NCBI GenBank assembly: GCA_037442705.1
Contig: JBBIPT010000049.1
Coordinates: 1 to 19,322, forward strand
Reading direction: 5' to 3'
From: Anaeromyxobacter sp037442705
GTDB taxonomy: Bacteria > Myxococcota > Myxococcia > Myxococcales > Anaeromyxobacteraceae
Length of the DNA stretch: 19,322 nucleotides
In this document: piece by piece, positions 1-6,040 of the stretch
Position numbering within the stretch: position 1 is the stretch's first letter
How the letters are laid out: each line of letters opens with the position of its first letter
Program-made: the position numbers and the translations under genes
Notes under the pieces: generated by a model
The model's input: the letters and a program-made list of their open reading frames with translations, nothing else
Told to the model about the DNA's origin: nothing
Databases searched by the model: none

Positions 1-534
1 GGCGAGCGGCGCGAGCGCGTAGAGCCGGAGCGCGGCCGCGACCCCGAACGCCGCGCCGGCCGCCCACAGGGACGCGACGCTCTCTCGGGAGCGCGCGCGG
101 ACGGCGAGGAGGACGGCGGCGACCAGGAAGAACGCCGCGGGGACGTCCTCGAACGTGGTGCGGGAGAACGCGACGTGGAGCGGGTCGAGCGCCAGCAGCG
201 CCGCCGCCGCGATCCCCACCGCCAGCGACCCGGCCAGTGCCTCCGCCAGCAGGAAGACGAGCACCACGGTGCCCGCGCCGGTCACGACGTTCCTGAGCCG
301 CCACCCGGCCGGGCCGTCGCCCGCGAGGGCGATCCCGGCCCGCGTCAGGAGGTGCTTGAGCGGAGGGTGATACCAGTTGTCCGCGCCGAGGTGGCCCGAC
401 CCGGCGTAGGCGAAGGCGGCGGGGACGTGCATCGCCTCGTCGCCGGTGTACGCCGGCAAGCGCGCCAGCGCCGCGAACCGCAGCGCTAACGCGACGGCGA
501 ACAGGGCGGCGGCGGCGAGGACCCGGCGCTTCAT
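1..534 (-). CDS. GT-C family glycosyltransferase (PMT/GT39-like), N-terminal part only
   Basis: The first 178 residues of a membrane glycosyltransferase are visible; the rest lies beyond the left edge of the window. Such enzymes transfer a sugar from a polyprenyl-phosphate carrier on the outer face of the inner membrane. The start is an ATG preceded by a GGGGG-type ribosome-binding site. A short basic N-terminus (MKRR) leads into a hydrophobic helix at about residues 5-25. The first periplasmic loop then carries the acidic pair GDEAMH (D32, E33), and NWYHPPLKHLL follows at about 53-63. This matches the DE plus HPPL pattern of protein O-mannosyltransferase-type GT-C enzymes. Several further Ala/Leu/Val-rich helices follow. 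The acceptor (protein, lipid or polysaccharide) cannot be told. The upstream gene ends 13 bp before this start, so the two are probably co-transcribed. Leucine codons are a near-even mix of CTC and CTG with one TTA, unlike the CTC-dominated genes further right. Confidence 0.8.
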   Translation of the reverse strand, partial: MKRRVLAAAALFAVALALRFAALARLPAYTGDEAMHVPAAFAYAGSGHLGADNWYHPPLKHLLTRAGIALAGDGPAGWRLRNVVTGAGTVVLVFLLAEALAGSLAVGIAAAALLALDPLHVAFSRTTFEDVPAAFFLVAAVLLAVRARSRESVASLWAAGAAFGVAAALRLYALAPLA

Positions 535-547
535 CCCGTTCGCCCCC

Positions 548-1162
548 TCACGGCCCGACGAGAACCAGGTCGGCTCCGTCGCAGCCGCTCGTCGCGGCGT
601 CCACCAGCGCGTCGCCGAAGAGCGCCCGCGACGCGCCCGAGAGGTAGACCAGCGGCCGCTCGCCGGCGGCGGCCGCGCGATCGCGCGCGGCGACCGAAAC
701 CAGCGGCACGCCGTCGAGCATCTGGACGAAGCCCCGGCCCGCCGGCCGCAGCTCGGGGCGCCCGCGCGCGGCCGCGGCGTATGCCTCCCAGCGGTCGTCC
801 GGGACGACGTAGATCACCCGGCGGGCGATCCCGGACCTCAGCGCGAGCTGGAGGAACGAGCCCTCGACGCCGCCGGGAGGGAGCGCCCCGCGCTCCGCGA
901 ACGCGCGCGCGTCGCCCTCCGCCACGGGCTCGACCGGGAGCGTCCGGTCGAGCCACACGAGGACGCGGCCGCGGACGCCGTGCCCGCGCCAGCGCGCCAG
1001 CGCCTCGGCGCCGCTCGCCACCCGCTCCACCCGGCAGCCGGGCAGCTGCCGCTGGCTCGATCGGCCGGTCGCCTCGAGCGCGAGCGCCGTCGACGCCAGC
1101 AGCAGGAGCGCCACGGCGAGCCGGATCGCGGGCCCGGTCGGCGCCGTCGGATGCCCGAGCAC
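548..1162 (-). CDS. Hypothetical protein with N-terminal signal or anchor segment
   Basis: This is a 204-residue protein that I do not recognise. The chosen start is a GTG. The only nearby ATG (1170) is out of frame, and the frame stays open far upstream without an in-frame ATG close by. About 12 residues precede a clear hydrophobic segment (LAVALLLLASTALAL, about residues 16-30) that could be an uncleaved anchor or a signal peptide. The remainder looks soluble and, if exported, periplasmic. It has alternating hydrophobic stretches such as RVIYVVPDDRWEAY and ends in DLVLVGP. It has no cysteine pattern or catalytic motif that I can name. It ends 13 bp before the GT-C glycosyltransferase, so an accessory role in the same cell-surface pathway is a reasonable guess and no more. 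An extension toward the promoter-like sequence at 1169-1197 is possible. If that promoter is real, the mRNA would be leaderless. Confidence 0.55.
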   Translation of the reverse strand: MLGHPTAPTGPAIRLAVALLLLASTALALEATGRSSQRQLPGCRVERVASGAEALARWRGHGVRGRVLVWLDRTLPVEPVAEGDARAFAERGALPPGGVEGSFLQLALRSGIARRVIYVVPDDRWEAYAAAARGRPELRPAGRGFVQMLDGVPLVSVAARDRAAAAGERPLVYLSGASRALFGDALVDAATSGCDGADLVLVGP

Positions 1163-1168
1163 CCGATC

Positions 1169-1197
1169 ATGGTAGACGGCAGCCGCCCGGCAGTAAA
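1169..1197 (-). promoter_or_regulatory. Candidate sigma-70-type promoter for the 548-1162 gene
   Basis: Read on the minus strand, TTTACT (1197-1192) and TACCAT (1174-1169) are separated by exactly 17 bp. Each matches the -35 or -10 consensus at 4 of 6 bases. Transcription would begin within a few bases of the GTG at 1162, which would give a leaderless message. This is by eye only. Confidence 0.3.
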
Positions 1198-1357
1198 CGT
1201 CGCCCCGCCGCCCGCGGCCGGCTGCGGCGCTCCGGCGTCCGCGAGGAGGTACCCTCGCGGCTCTCCCCACCGCTACCCCGACGAGATGACTGGCATGCCC
1301 CCGCCGACGCCCCCGCTCCGCTCGGCCCGCGCGGCGTCGCGGGTAGGACTTCCAACC

Positions 1358-1567
1358 CTCCCCAGAACGCTCATGGTAGACGGTACGGTCGAACGTCTCG
1401 CCGACAGGGTTGCAGTCGATCCACGCACCACCATCAGCGCCCCCGGCCCAGGTAGCCGATTTCGGGACCGTGCTTGGTCTCACCCGGTTGCCATGGCCCG
1501 CCTTCTCGGAGACGGCCGCCAGAAGCTTCGCCAGCGAATCGGCGGTCGGCCGCTCGTCCTTCCTCAT
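1358..1567 (-). pseudogene. Possible remnant of a small unknown protein
   Basis: From an ATG at 1567 the minus strand encodes about 70 residues that read like protein, with a helix-forming start (SLAKLLAAVSEKAG) and then GGAWIDCNPVGETFDRTVYH. After that the frame drifts into arginine-rich, noncoding-looking sequence with no stop until 548. Codons here include AGA, CCA, AAA, GCT, GAT and GGT, which are rare in the neighbouring genes. It lacks a clear ribosome-binding site. It could be a decayed or frameshifted gene of foreign origin, or chance. I do not recognise the family. Confidence 0.22.
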
Positions 1568-1630
1568 CACGACGTCCGGGACCTGGGCGCGGCGAACGAG
1601 GTCTCGAGACCGTTGCAGAGGTTGCCGTCG

Positions 1631-2014
1631 GTGGTCAGGCACGGCGACGGGACGGCAAAGCTCGAGATGGAGCTCCGCCCCGAGCTCGCGAACAGCTGGG
1701 GCGTCGCCCACGGCGGGGTCGTGATGACGCTCGCCGACGTGGCCCTCGCCGTCGCGGCGCTCGGGCTCGACCCGAAGGCGCACGGCGCGATGACGATCGA
1801 GCTCGAGGTGAGCTTCCTCGGCCCCGCGAGGGGGAAGCTCGTCGCGGAGGGGCGGTGCCTCAAGCTCGGCTCCTCGCTCGCCTTCTGCGAGGGCGAGGTC
1901 ATGGACGAGGGCGGTGCCCTCGTCGCGAAGGCGCTCGGGACGTTCCGGCTGCGGCGGGGCGACGGCTCGCCGGGGGACGCGATCGAGCCGGGGCCAGCCC
2001 CGGTCAAGCGGTGA
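1631..2014 (+). CDS. PaaI-type hotdog-fold acyl-CoA thioesterase
   Basis: A small hotdog thioesterase that would hydrolyse acyl-CoA or aryl-CoA thioesters in the cytoplasm. The diagnostic stretch is NSWGVAHGGVVMTLADVALA, containing the HGG turn and the helix that supplies the active-site acidic residue in this family. MTIELEVSFLGPARGKLVAEG and FCEGEVMDEGGALVAKALGTF then form the remaining beta strands. With the GTG at 1631 the protein has 127 residues; an AGAGG lies 9 bp upstream. Most PaaI-type proteins have about 10-20 more N-terminal residues. The upstream in-frame sequence RPLQRLPSVV resembles that missing helix but has only TTG starts (1613, 1622). The true start is therefore uncertain, and the 5' end may have been lost at a DNA junction. 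It converges on the comB-like gene with an 11-bp overlap of the 3' ends. It may recycle CoA from dead-end intermediates of the neighbouring acyl-CoA pathways. Confidence 0.72.
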   Translation: MVRHGDGTAKLEMELRPELANSWGVAHGGVVMTLADVALAVAALGLDPKAHGAMTIELEVSFLGPARGKLVAEGRCLKLGSSLAFCEGEVMDEGGALVAKALGTFRLRRGDGSPGDAIEPGPAPVKR

Positions 2015-2717
2015 GCCTCCCGTCCCGGAGCACCGGCACCGTCTCGTAGCGCCCCTTCCGCGCGGCGTAGGCGACCTCCGCCTCGAGCCCGCGCTCGCGC
2101 ATCATCCGGCCGACCCGTCCGGCGGAGAGGCACTCGAGCGCGTCGGTCCGGTCGTGGAGGAGCCTCGCCGCGAGCGCGGCGTCGGTGGGGGCGTAGGCGC
2201 CCGTCCGGACGAGGAGCGAGACGAGGTGGCCCGCCGCGTAGAAGTCCTCGAGGTTGAAGCCGCCGCCGGAGCCCGCGCAGACGACGAGGACCGTCTCTCC
2301 GCGGGACGTCTCGACGAGGCGGCGGGCGAGGGCCTCGCCGTTGAGGAGCGCCCCCGCGTAGACGGCCTCCGCCCCGCGCGACCGCGCGAGCGCCACGGTC
2401 CCGTTCGTCGTGGAGTAGACGAGGGTCTTCCCGGCGAGCCCGCGCTCCAGGAGCGAGAGCGGGGTGGGGTGGGCGAAGCCGGGGAGGGTCACCGCGTCGA
2501 GCTCCCCGGCGAGCACGTAGGACCCGGCCGGCCGGCCGGCCGCGGCGGCGAGCGCCGCCTCCCCGTCGAGCGTGGGGATCACCTCCGTCGCGCCGTGGGC
2601 GAGGGCGGTGACGATGCTCGACGTGGCGAAGAGGACGTCCACGACGACGACCGCCTTCCCGGCGAGCCGTTCCTCGAGGAGGTCCTCCTTCCTCGCGAGC
2701 ACGTGGAGCTTCGCCAT
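2004..2717 (-). CDS. comB: ComB-family 2-phosphosulfolactate phosphatase
   Basis: This 237-residue protein matches the ComB phosphatase family, which removes phosphate from 2-phospho-3-sulfolactate in coenzyme M biosynthesis and is also found in many bacteria that lack coenzyme M. Diagnostic segments are VVVVDVLFATSSIVTALAHG near residues 38-57, ending in the GATEVIPT strand, then a GELDAVTLPGF loop and LVYSTTNGTVALA, the family's TTNGT motif. The C-terminal part includes CAGSGGGFNLEDFYAAGHL. The length is normal for the family. The gene starts 19 bp after the stop of the upstream phosphotransferase gene, behind a GGAGG placed rather close to the ATG, so it is probably the last gene of the minus-strand operon. 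The archaeal enzyme is known to accept several 2-hydroxy-acid phosphates, so a role connected with phosphorylated hydroxyacyl compounds is possible here, but that is inference. Confidence 0.85.
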   Translation of the reverse strand: MAKLHVLARKEDLLEERLAGKAVVVVDVLFATSSIVTALAHGATEVIPTLDGEAALAAAAGRPAGSYVLAGELDAVTLPGFAHPTPLSLLERGLAGKTLVYSTTNGTVALARSRGAEAVYAGALLNGEALARRLVETSRGETVLVVCAGSGGGFNLEDFYAAGHLVSLLVRTGAYAPTDAALAARLLHDRTDALECLSAGRVGRMMRERGLEAEVAYAARKGRYETVPVLRDGRLTA

Positions 2718-2736
2718 CGCCTCCGCCTGCCGGGGC

Positions 2737-3831
2737 TCAGCCGAGCCCGTGGATGCGGCCCCGCTCGAGAGCGAGCCCGGCCTGCGCGCCCACGGTCCGG
2801 ACCCAGTGGATGAGCGCGCCGAAGCGCTCGTCCTTCGTGTGCCCCTCCACGTAGCGCTTGTAGATCTGCTGCACGATCCCGGCGATCTTGAGGAGCGCGA
2901 AGACGTAGTAGAAGAGCGGCGAGGGAACCGCCCGGCCGCTCCTCGCCTCGTAACGCTCCACGACCTCGCGGCGCGTGAGGCTGCCGGGGAGGTGGGTGGG
3001 GCCGTTCGGGCGGGCGCGCAGGGCGGCGGGGTCGTCCGCGTCCACCCAGTAGCCGAGCGTCGTGCCGAGGTCCATGAGCGGGTCGCCCACGGTGGCCATC
3101 TCCCAGTCGAGCACCGCCACGATGCGGGTGGGATCGGCCGGATCGAGCACGACGTTGTCGTACTTGTAGTCGTTGTGGACGAGCGAGACGCCGCTCTCCC
3201 CGGGCACGTTCGCCGCGAGCCAGCGCGCGGCCGCCTCCACGCCCGGGACCTCCTCGGTGCGCGCGGCGAGGTAGCGATCGATCCAGCCCTTCACCTGCCG
3301 GCCCACGTACCCCTCGGGCTTCCCGAAGGCGGCGAGGGCGGTCCCCGCCACGGGCACGGCGTGGAGGGCCGCGAGGTTGTCCACGAGGGCGGTGGAGGTG
3401 GCCCGGAGGAGGCCGGGCTCGAGGGGCAGCCCGGAGGAGGAGCCGTCGCCGCGGACCACGACGCCGTGGACCCGCTCCATGAGGTAGAAGCGCGCGCCGA
3501 GGAGCGACTCGTCCTCGCAGAAGGCGATGGGGCGCGGCGCGGGCGGGTAGACGCCCTGGAGCGCGGAGAGGATGTCGAACTCGCGCCGCATGTCGTGGGC
3601 GCTCTTCACCTTGGACCCGAAGGGCGCGCGCCGGAGCACCGCCTCCCTTCCGCCGACCCGGACGAGGTAGGTGAGGTTGGAGTGGCCCTTGCGGAACTGG
3701 AGGACCGTGACGGGTCCCTCCTCGCCCGGGAAGGCCCGCGCGAGGAACGGGCGGAGCCGCTCGAGGTCGAGGGCCTCCCCCGCGCGGATCTCGTCGGCGC
3801 CGTCGAGGACCGGCCTGGGCTCCGGGCTCAT
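2737..3831 (-). CDS. APH-type phosphotransferase, ACAD10/11 or LvaA kinase-like
   Basis: This 364-residue protein has the aminoglycoside-phosphotransferase/choline-kinase fold. The N-terminal lobe carries FRKGHSNLTYLV (about 47-57) as nucleotide-binding loop and VLRRAPFG at about 65-72. The catalytic loop is VHNDYKYDNVVLD, with D221 and N226, and the metal-binding segment is LDWEMATVGDPLMDLG (D242). The family includes the kinase half of eukaryotic ACAD10/11 and the bacterial LvaA kinase, which phosphorylates the 4-hydroxyl of 4-hydroxyacyl-CoA; it is not primarily a resistance family. The ATG overlaps the stop of the upstream acyl-CoA dehydrogenase gene by 4 bp (ATGA), which indicates translational coupling and joint action: the kinase would make a phosphoester that the dehydrogenase-like partner eliminates. 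Many such kinases are annotated only as 'phosphotransferase', so the exact substrate is inferred from context. Confidence 0.9.
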   Translation of the reverse strand: MSPEPRPVLDGADEIRAGEALDLERLRPFLARAFPGEEGPVTVLQFRKGHSNLTYLVRVGGREAVLRRAPFGSKVKSAHDMRREFDILSALQGVYPPAPRPIAFCEDESLLGARFYLMERVHGVVVRGDGSSSGLPLEPGLLRATSTALVDNLAALHAVPVAGTALAAFGKPEGYVGRQVKGWIDRYLAARTEEVPGVEAAARWLAANVPGESGVSLVHNDYKYDNVVLDPADPTRIVAVLDWEMATVGDPLMDLGTTLGYWVDADDPAALRARPNGPTHLPGSLTRREVVERYEARSGRAVPSPLFYYVFALLKIAGIVQQIYKRYVEGHTKDERFGALIHWVRTVGAQAGLALERGRIHGLG

Positions 3832-5042
3832 CGCCCCCCCTTCGCGCGGGCGGCGTACCGCTTCAGGATCCGCTTCGCCACGTTCGTCACGTGGACCTCG
3901 TCGGCGCCGTCGTAGATGCGGCCGGCGCGCTCGTGCCCCCACCAGAAGGCGAGGGGCGTGTCGTCCGTCATCCCGAGCGCCCCGAGCGCCTGGATGGCCC
4001 GGTCGAGGACGCGCTGGAGGGTCCGCGCGACGGTGAACTTGATGAGGGAGATCTCCTCGCGGGCGGCCGGCGCCCCCTCGCGCTCGATCTTCCAGGCGGC
4101 GTGGAGGACCATGAGCCGGGCCGCGTCGATCTCCGCCCGGCTCGTCGCCACCCACTCCTGGACGAGCTGGCGCGTGGCGAGGGGATCGCCGGGGGCGAGC
4201 TCGCGGGCGACCGCGTGCTCGCACATGAGGTCGAAGGCCCGCTCGCAGATCCCGATCCAGCGCATGCAGTGGTGGATGCGCCCGGGGCCGAGCCGGTGCT
4301 GGGCGAGGACGAACCCGTGCCCCTCGGGGCCGAGGAGGTTCGAGAGGGGCACGCGGGCGCCGTGGTAGGCCACCTCGCCGTGGCTCGCCCAGCCTCCGCC
4401 GCGGTGGCCCATGACGGAGATGTTCCCGACGAGCTCGAAGCCCGGGGTGCCGGTGGGGACGAGGATCATCGAGGCGCGGCGGTACCTGTCCTCCGCCTCC
4501 GGGTTCGTCACGGCCATGCAGACCGCGAAGGCGGCGCCGTCCGCCGCCGAGGCGAACCACTTGTGGCCGCGGATCACCCACTCGCCCCCGTCCTTCTTCG
4601 CGGTCGTCCCCATCCAGACGGGGTTCGAGCCGGCGAACTCGGGCTCGGTCATCGTGAAGCAGCTCCGGATCTCGCCGCGGGCGAGCGGGCGGAGCCACTT
4701 CTCCTTCTGCTCGTCGCTCCCGTGCTCGAGGAGGAGCTCCATGTTCCCGATGTCGGGGGCCTGGACGTTGAAGCAGTAATGGCCGAGCGGGCTCCGCCCG
4801 AGCTCCTCGGAGAGGTGGGCGAACTCGGTGAGGGGGAGCCCCATCCCGCCCCAGTCGGGCGGCATGTGGGCGGCGAAGAGGCCGGTCTCCTTCGCCTTCT
4901 CGCGGACGAGGGCGAGCTGCGCCGCCACGGCCGGGAAGCCCTTCGTCCGGAAGACCGGCTCGAGGGGGTGGATCTCCTTCTTCATGAACTCGCGGACGAG
5001 CCCGCGGAAGGCCTTCACGCGCTCGGGCTGGGAGAAGTCCAT
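3828..5042 (-). CDS. Acyl-CoA dehydrogenase family protein of ACAD10/11 or LvaC type
   Basis: A 404-residue FAD-dependent acyl-CoA dehydrogenase-fold enzyme. A consensus AGGAGG lies just upstream of the ATG. The N-terminal helical domain is followed by the flavin/substrate segment CFTMTEPEFAGSNP, the beta-domain WVIRGHKWFAS, and the subfamily signature HRLGPGRIHHCMRWIG (about residues 260-280), which I associate with ACAD10/11. At the position where medium-chain dehydrogenases have their catalytic glutamate (YEGT), this protein has IYDGADEVH with Asp at 378, again as in ACAD10/11-type proteins. In that group the enzyme works with a kinase: the 4-hydroxyacyl-CoA is phosphorylated and phosphate is then eliminated to leave an enoyl-CoA. 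The gene overlaps the kinase gene by 4 bp and lies 103 bp after the SDR gene, separated by a palindromic repeat. An ordinary alpha,beta-dehydrogenase role cannot be excluded from sequence alone. Confidence 0.93.
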   Translation of the reverse strand: MDFSQPERVKAFRGLVREFMKKEIHPLEPVFRTKGFPAVAAQLALVREKAKETGLFAAHMPPDWGGMGLPLTEFAHLSEELGRSPLGHYCFNVQAPDIGNMELLLEHGSDEQKEKWLRPLARGEIRSCFTMTEPEFAGSNPVWMGTTAKKDGGEWVIRGHKWFASAADGAAFAVCMAVTNPEAEDRYRRASMILVPTGTPGFELVGNISVMGHRGGGWASHGEVAYHGARVPLSNLLGPEGHGFVLAQHRLGPGRIHHCMRWIGICERAFDLMCEHAVARELAPGDPLATRQLVQEWVATSRAEIDAARLMVLHAAWKIEREGAPAAREEISLIKFTVARTLQRVLDRAIQALGALGMTDDTPLAFWWGHERAGRIYDGADEVHVTNVAKRILKRYAARAKGGR

Positions 5043-5097
5043 CGGTTCCTCCTGTGTCTGGCACTCATGGCGGTTTCCACCCCCGACCGTCAAAGCC

Positions 5098-5125
5098 GTT
5101 CGCCTGAGCCTGTCGAAGGGCGAAC
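5098..5125 (+). repeat. Intergenic palindromic repeat, copy 1
   Basis: The arms GTTCGCC and GGGCGAAC flank the core CTGAGCCTGTCGAAGGG, giving a short stem-loop in the gap between the SDR and acyl-CoA dehydrogenase genes. The core recurs at five other intergenic sites in the window. The left arm is one C shorter than in the other copies. Confidence 0.85.
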
Positions 5126-5145
5126 GCCGCGGCTCGATCGCGGCC

Positions 5146-5919
5146 TCAGGTGATGCAGGCGCCGCCGTCCACGGCGAGGTACTGCCCGGTGACGTGGCGC
5201 GACGCCTCCGAGGCGAGGAAGAGGACGACGCCCTTCAGATCCTCGTCCCCCCCGAGCCGGCGGAGCGGCGTCCGCGCGACGACCGCGCCCTCGATCTTGT
5301 CGAGGATGCCCTTCGACATCTTCGACGGGAAGAAGCCGGGGCAGATCGCGTTCACGCGGATCCCGTGGGGCCCCCACTCCGCGGCGAGCGCGCGGGTGAA
5401 GTTCACGAGCGCCCCCTTGCTCGTGTTGTACGCGATCGTCGTCATGCCGGAGGGGTTCCCGGAGAGGCCCGCCACCGAGGAGACGTTCACGACCGCGCCG
5501 GAGCGCCGGGGGATCATGCAGCGCTTCCCCACCGCCTGGGTGAGGAGGAACGCCGCGTGGACGTTCAGGTTCATCACCTTGTGCCAGGCCTCCGCCGGGT
5601 GGTCCTCCGCCGGCGCGCCCCAGGTCGTCCCGGCGTTGTTCACGAGGACGTCCACCGTGCCGAAGCGGGCGACGACGCGATCCACGAGGGCGGGGATCCC
5701 GTCGAGCTTGCCGAGGTCGCAGGCGAAGGCCGCCGCCTCGACTCCGGCCTTCGAGAGCCGGGCGATGGCCTGGTCGAGCTCCTCCTGCTTCCGCGCGGTG
5801 ATCGCGACCTTCGCGCCCGCCTCGCCGAGCGCCTCGGCCATCTGCAGGCCGAGCCCGCGCGAGCCGCCCGTGACGAGGGCCACCTTCCCGGAGAGATCGA
5901 ACAGCTTCATCACGCTCAT
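5146..5919 (-). CDS. Short-chain dehydrogenase/reductase (SDR)
   Basis: This classical SDR of 257 residues is an NAD(P)-dependent cytoplasmic oxidoreductase acting on a hydroxyl or keto group. The Rossmann nucleotide-binding motif is TGGSRGLG (residues 17-24). NNAG is at 94-97, the catalytic serine lies in NVSSVAG (147 or 148), and the active-site pair is Y164 and K168 in YNTSK. PGFFPSKM follows in the substrate-loop region, and DGGACIT closes the protein. The length is normal. The ATG at 5919 has GGAGG about 5 bp upstream; a second ATG three codons later is a possible alternative. The order SDR, ACAD10/11-type dehydrogenase, kinase suggests that it oxidises or reduces a hydroxyacyl or ketoacyl intermediate of the same pathway. 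The sequence does not give the substrate; in general style it is close to gluconate-5-dehydrogenase-like SDRs. Confidence 0.9.
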   Translation of the reverse strand: MSVMKLFDLSGKVALVTGGSRGLGLQMAEALGEAGAKVAITARKQEELDQAIARLSKAGVEAAAFACDLGKLDGIPALVDRVVARFGTVDVLVNNAGTTWGAPAEDHPAEAWHKVMNLNVHAAFLLTQAVGKRCMIPRRSGAVVNVSSVAGLSGNPSGMTTIAYNTSKGALVNFTRALAAEWGPHGIRVNAICPGFFPSKMSKGILDKIEGAVVARTPLRRLGGDEDLKGVVLFLASEASRHVTGQYLAVDGGACIT

Positions 5920-5966
5920 CTTTCCTCCACGCTCGTAGGTGGGATCGGCCGCATCGAGCCTCGACG

Positions 5967-6009
5967 GTCGCCCTTCGACCCTTCGACAGGCTCAGGGCTC
6001 AGGGCGAAC
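5967..6009 (-). repeat. Intergenic palindromic repeat, copy 2 (nested/expanded form)
   Basis: Read on the minus strand, this copy has CCCTGAG duplicated on the left arm and TCGAAGG duplicated on the right arm, so the stem is lengthened symmetrically. It sits between the aldehyde dehydrogenase and SDR genes. The copy at 12314-12365 has the same expanded form in the opposite orientation. Confidence 0.85.
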
Positions 6010-6040
6010 GGAATTCGAGAAGACCGGGCAAACACCGCCG

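Larger units (their letters stand above)
1163..1630. other. Gene-poor junction
   Basis: No confident gene was found between the minus-strand hypothetical gene and the plus-strand thioesterase. The stretch holds the candidate promoter at 1169-1197, a 13-bp direct repeat TCATGGTAGACGG at 1167-1179 and 1371-1383, and the possible gene fragment at 1358-1567. Base composition is visibly more mixed around 1370-1600 than in the flanking genes. Confidence 0.6.

Noticed and set aside
548..1783. A single 411-residue minus-strand protein
   Set aside because: Its first part is antisense to the thioesterase and its middle is arginine-rich and noncoding-like. Only 548-1162 and perhaps 1358-1567 look coded.
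446..2014. A 522-residue version of the thioesterase
   Set aside because: Only the last ~130 residues look like protein; the rest is antisense to the left-hand minus genes or noncoding.
2737..3831. Aminoglycoside resistance gene
   Set aside because: The APH fold is shared, but the VLRRAPFG segment and the overlap with an ACAD10/11-type gene point to acyl-CoA metabolism.
2737..5064. A single 775-residue fusion of the kinase with upstream sequence in one frame
   Set aside because: Upstream of 3831 this frame is arginine/proline-rich nonsense in a different frame from the real acyl-CoA dehydrogenase. The kinase starts at the ATG overlapping the dehydrogenase stop, so this is a two-gene overlap, not an ACAD10/11-like fusion.
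5098..5125. Reading the palindromic repeats as a CRISPR array
   Set aside because: The copies are thousands of bases apart with genes between them, without regular spacers or cas genes.
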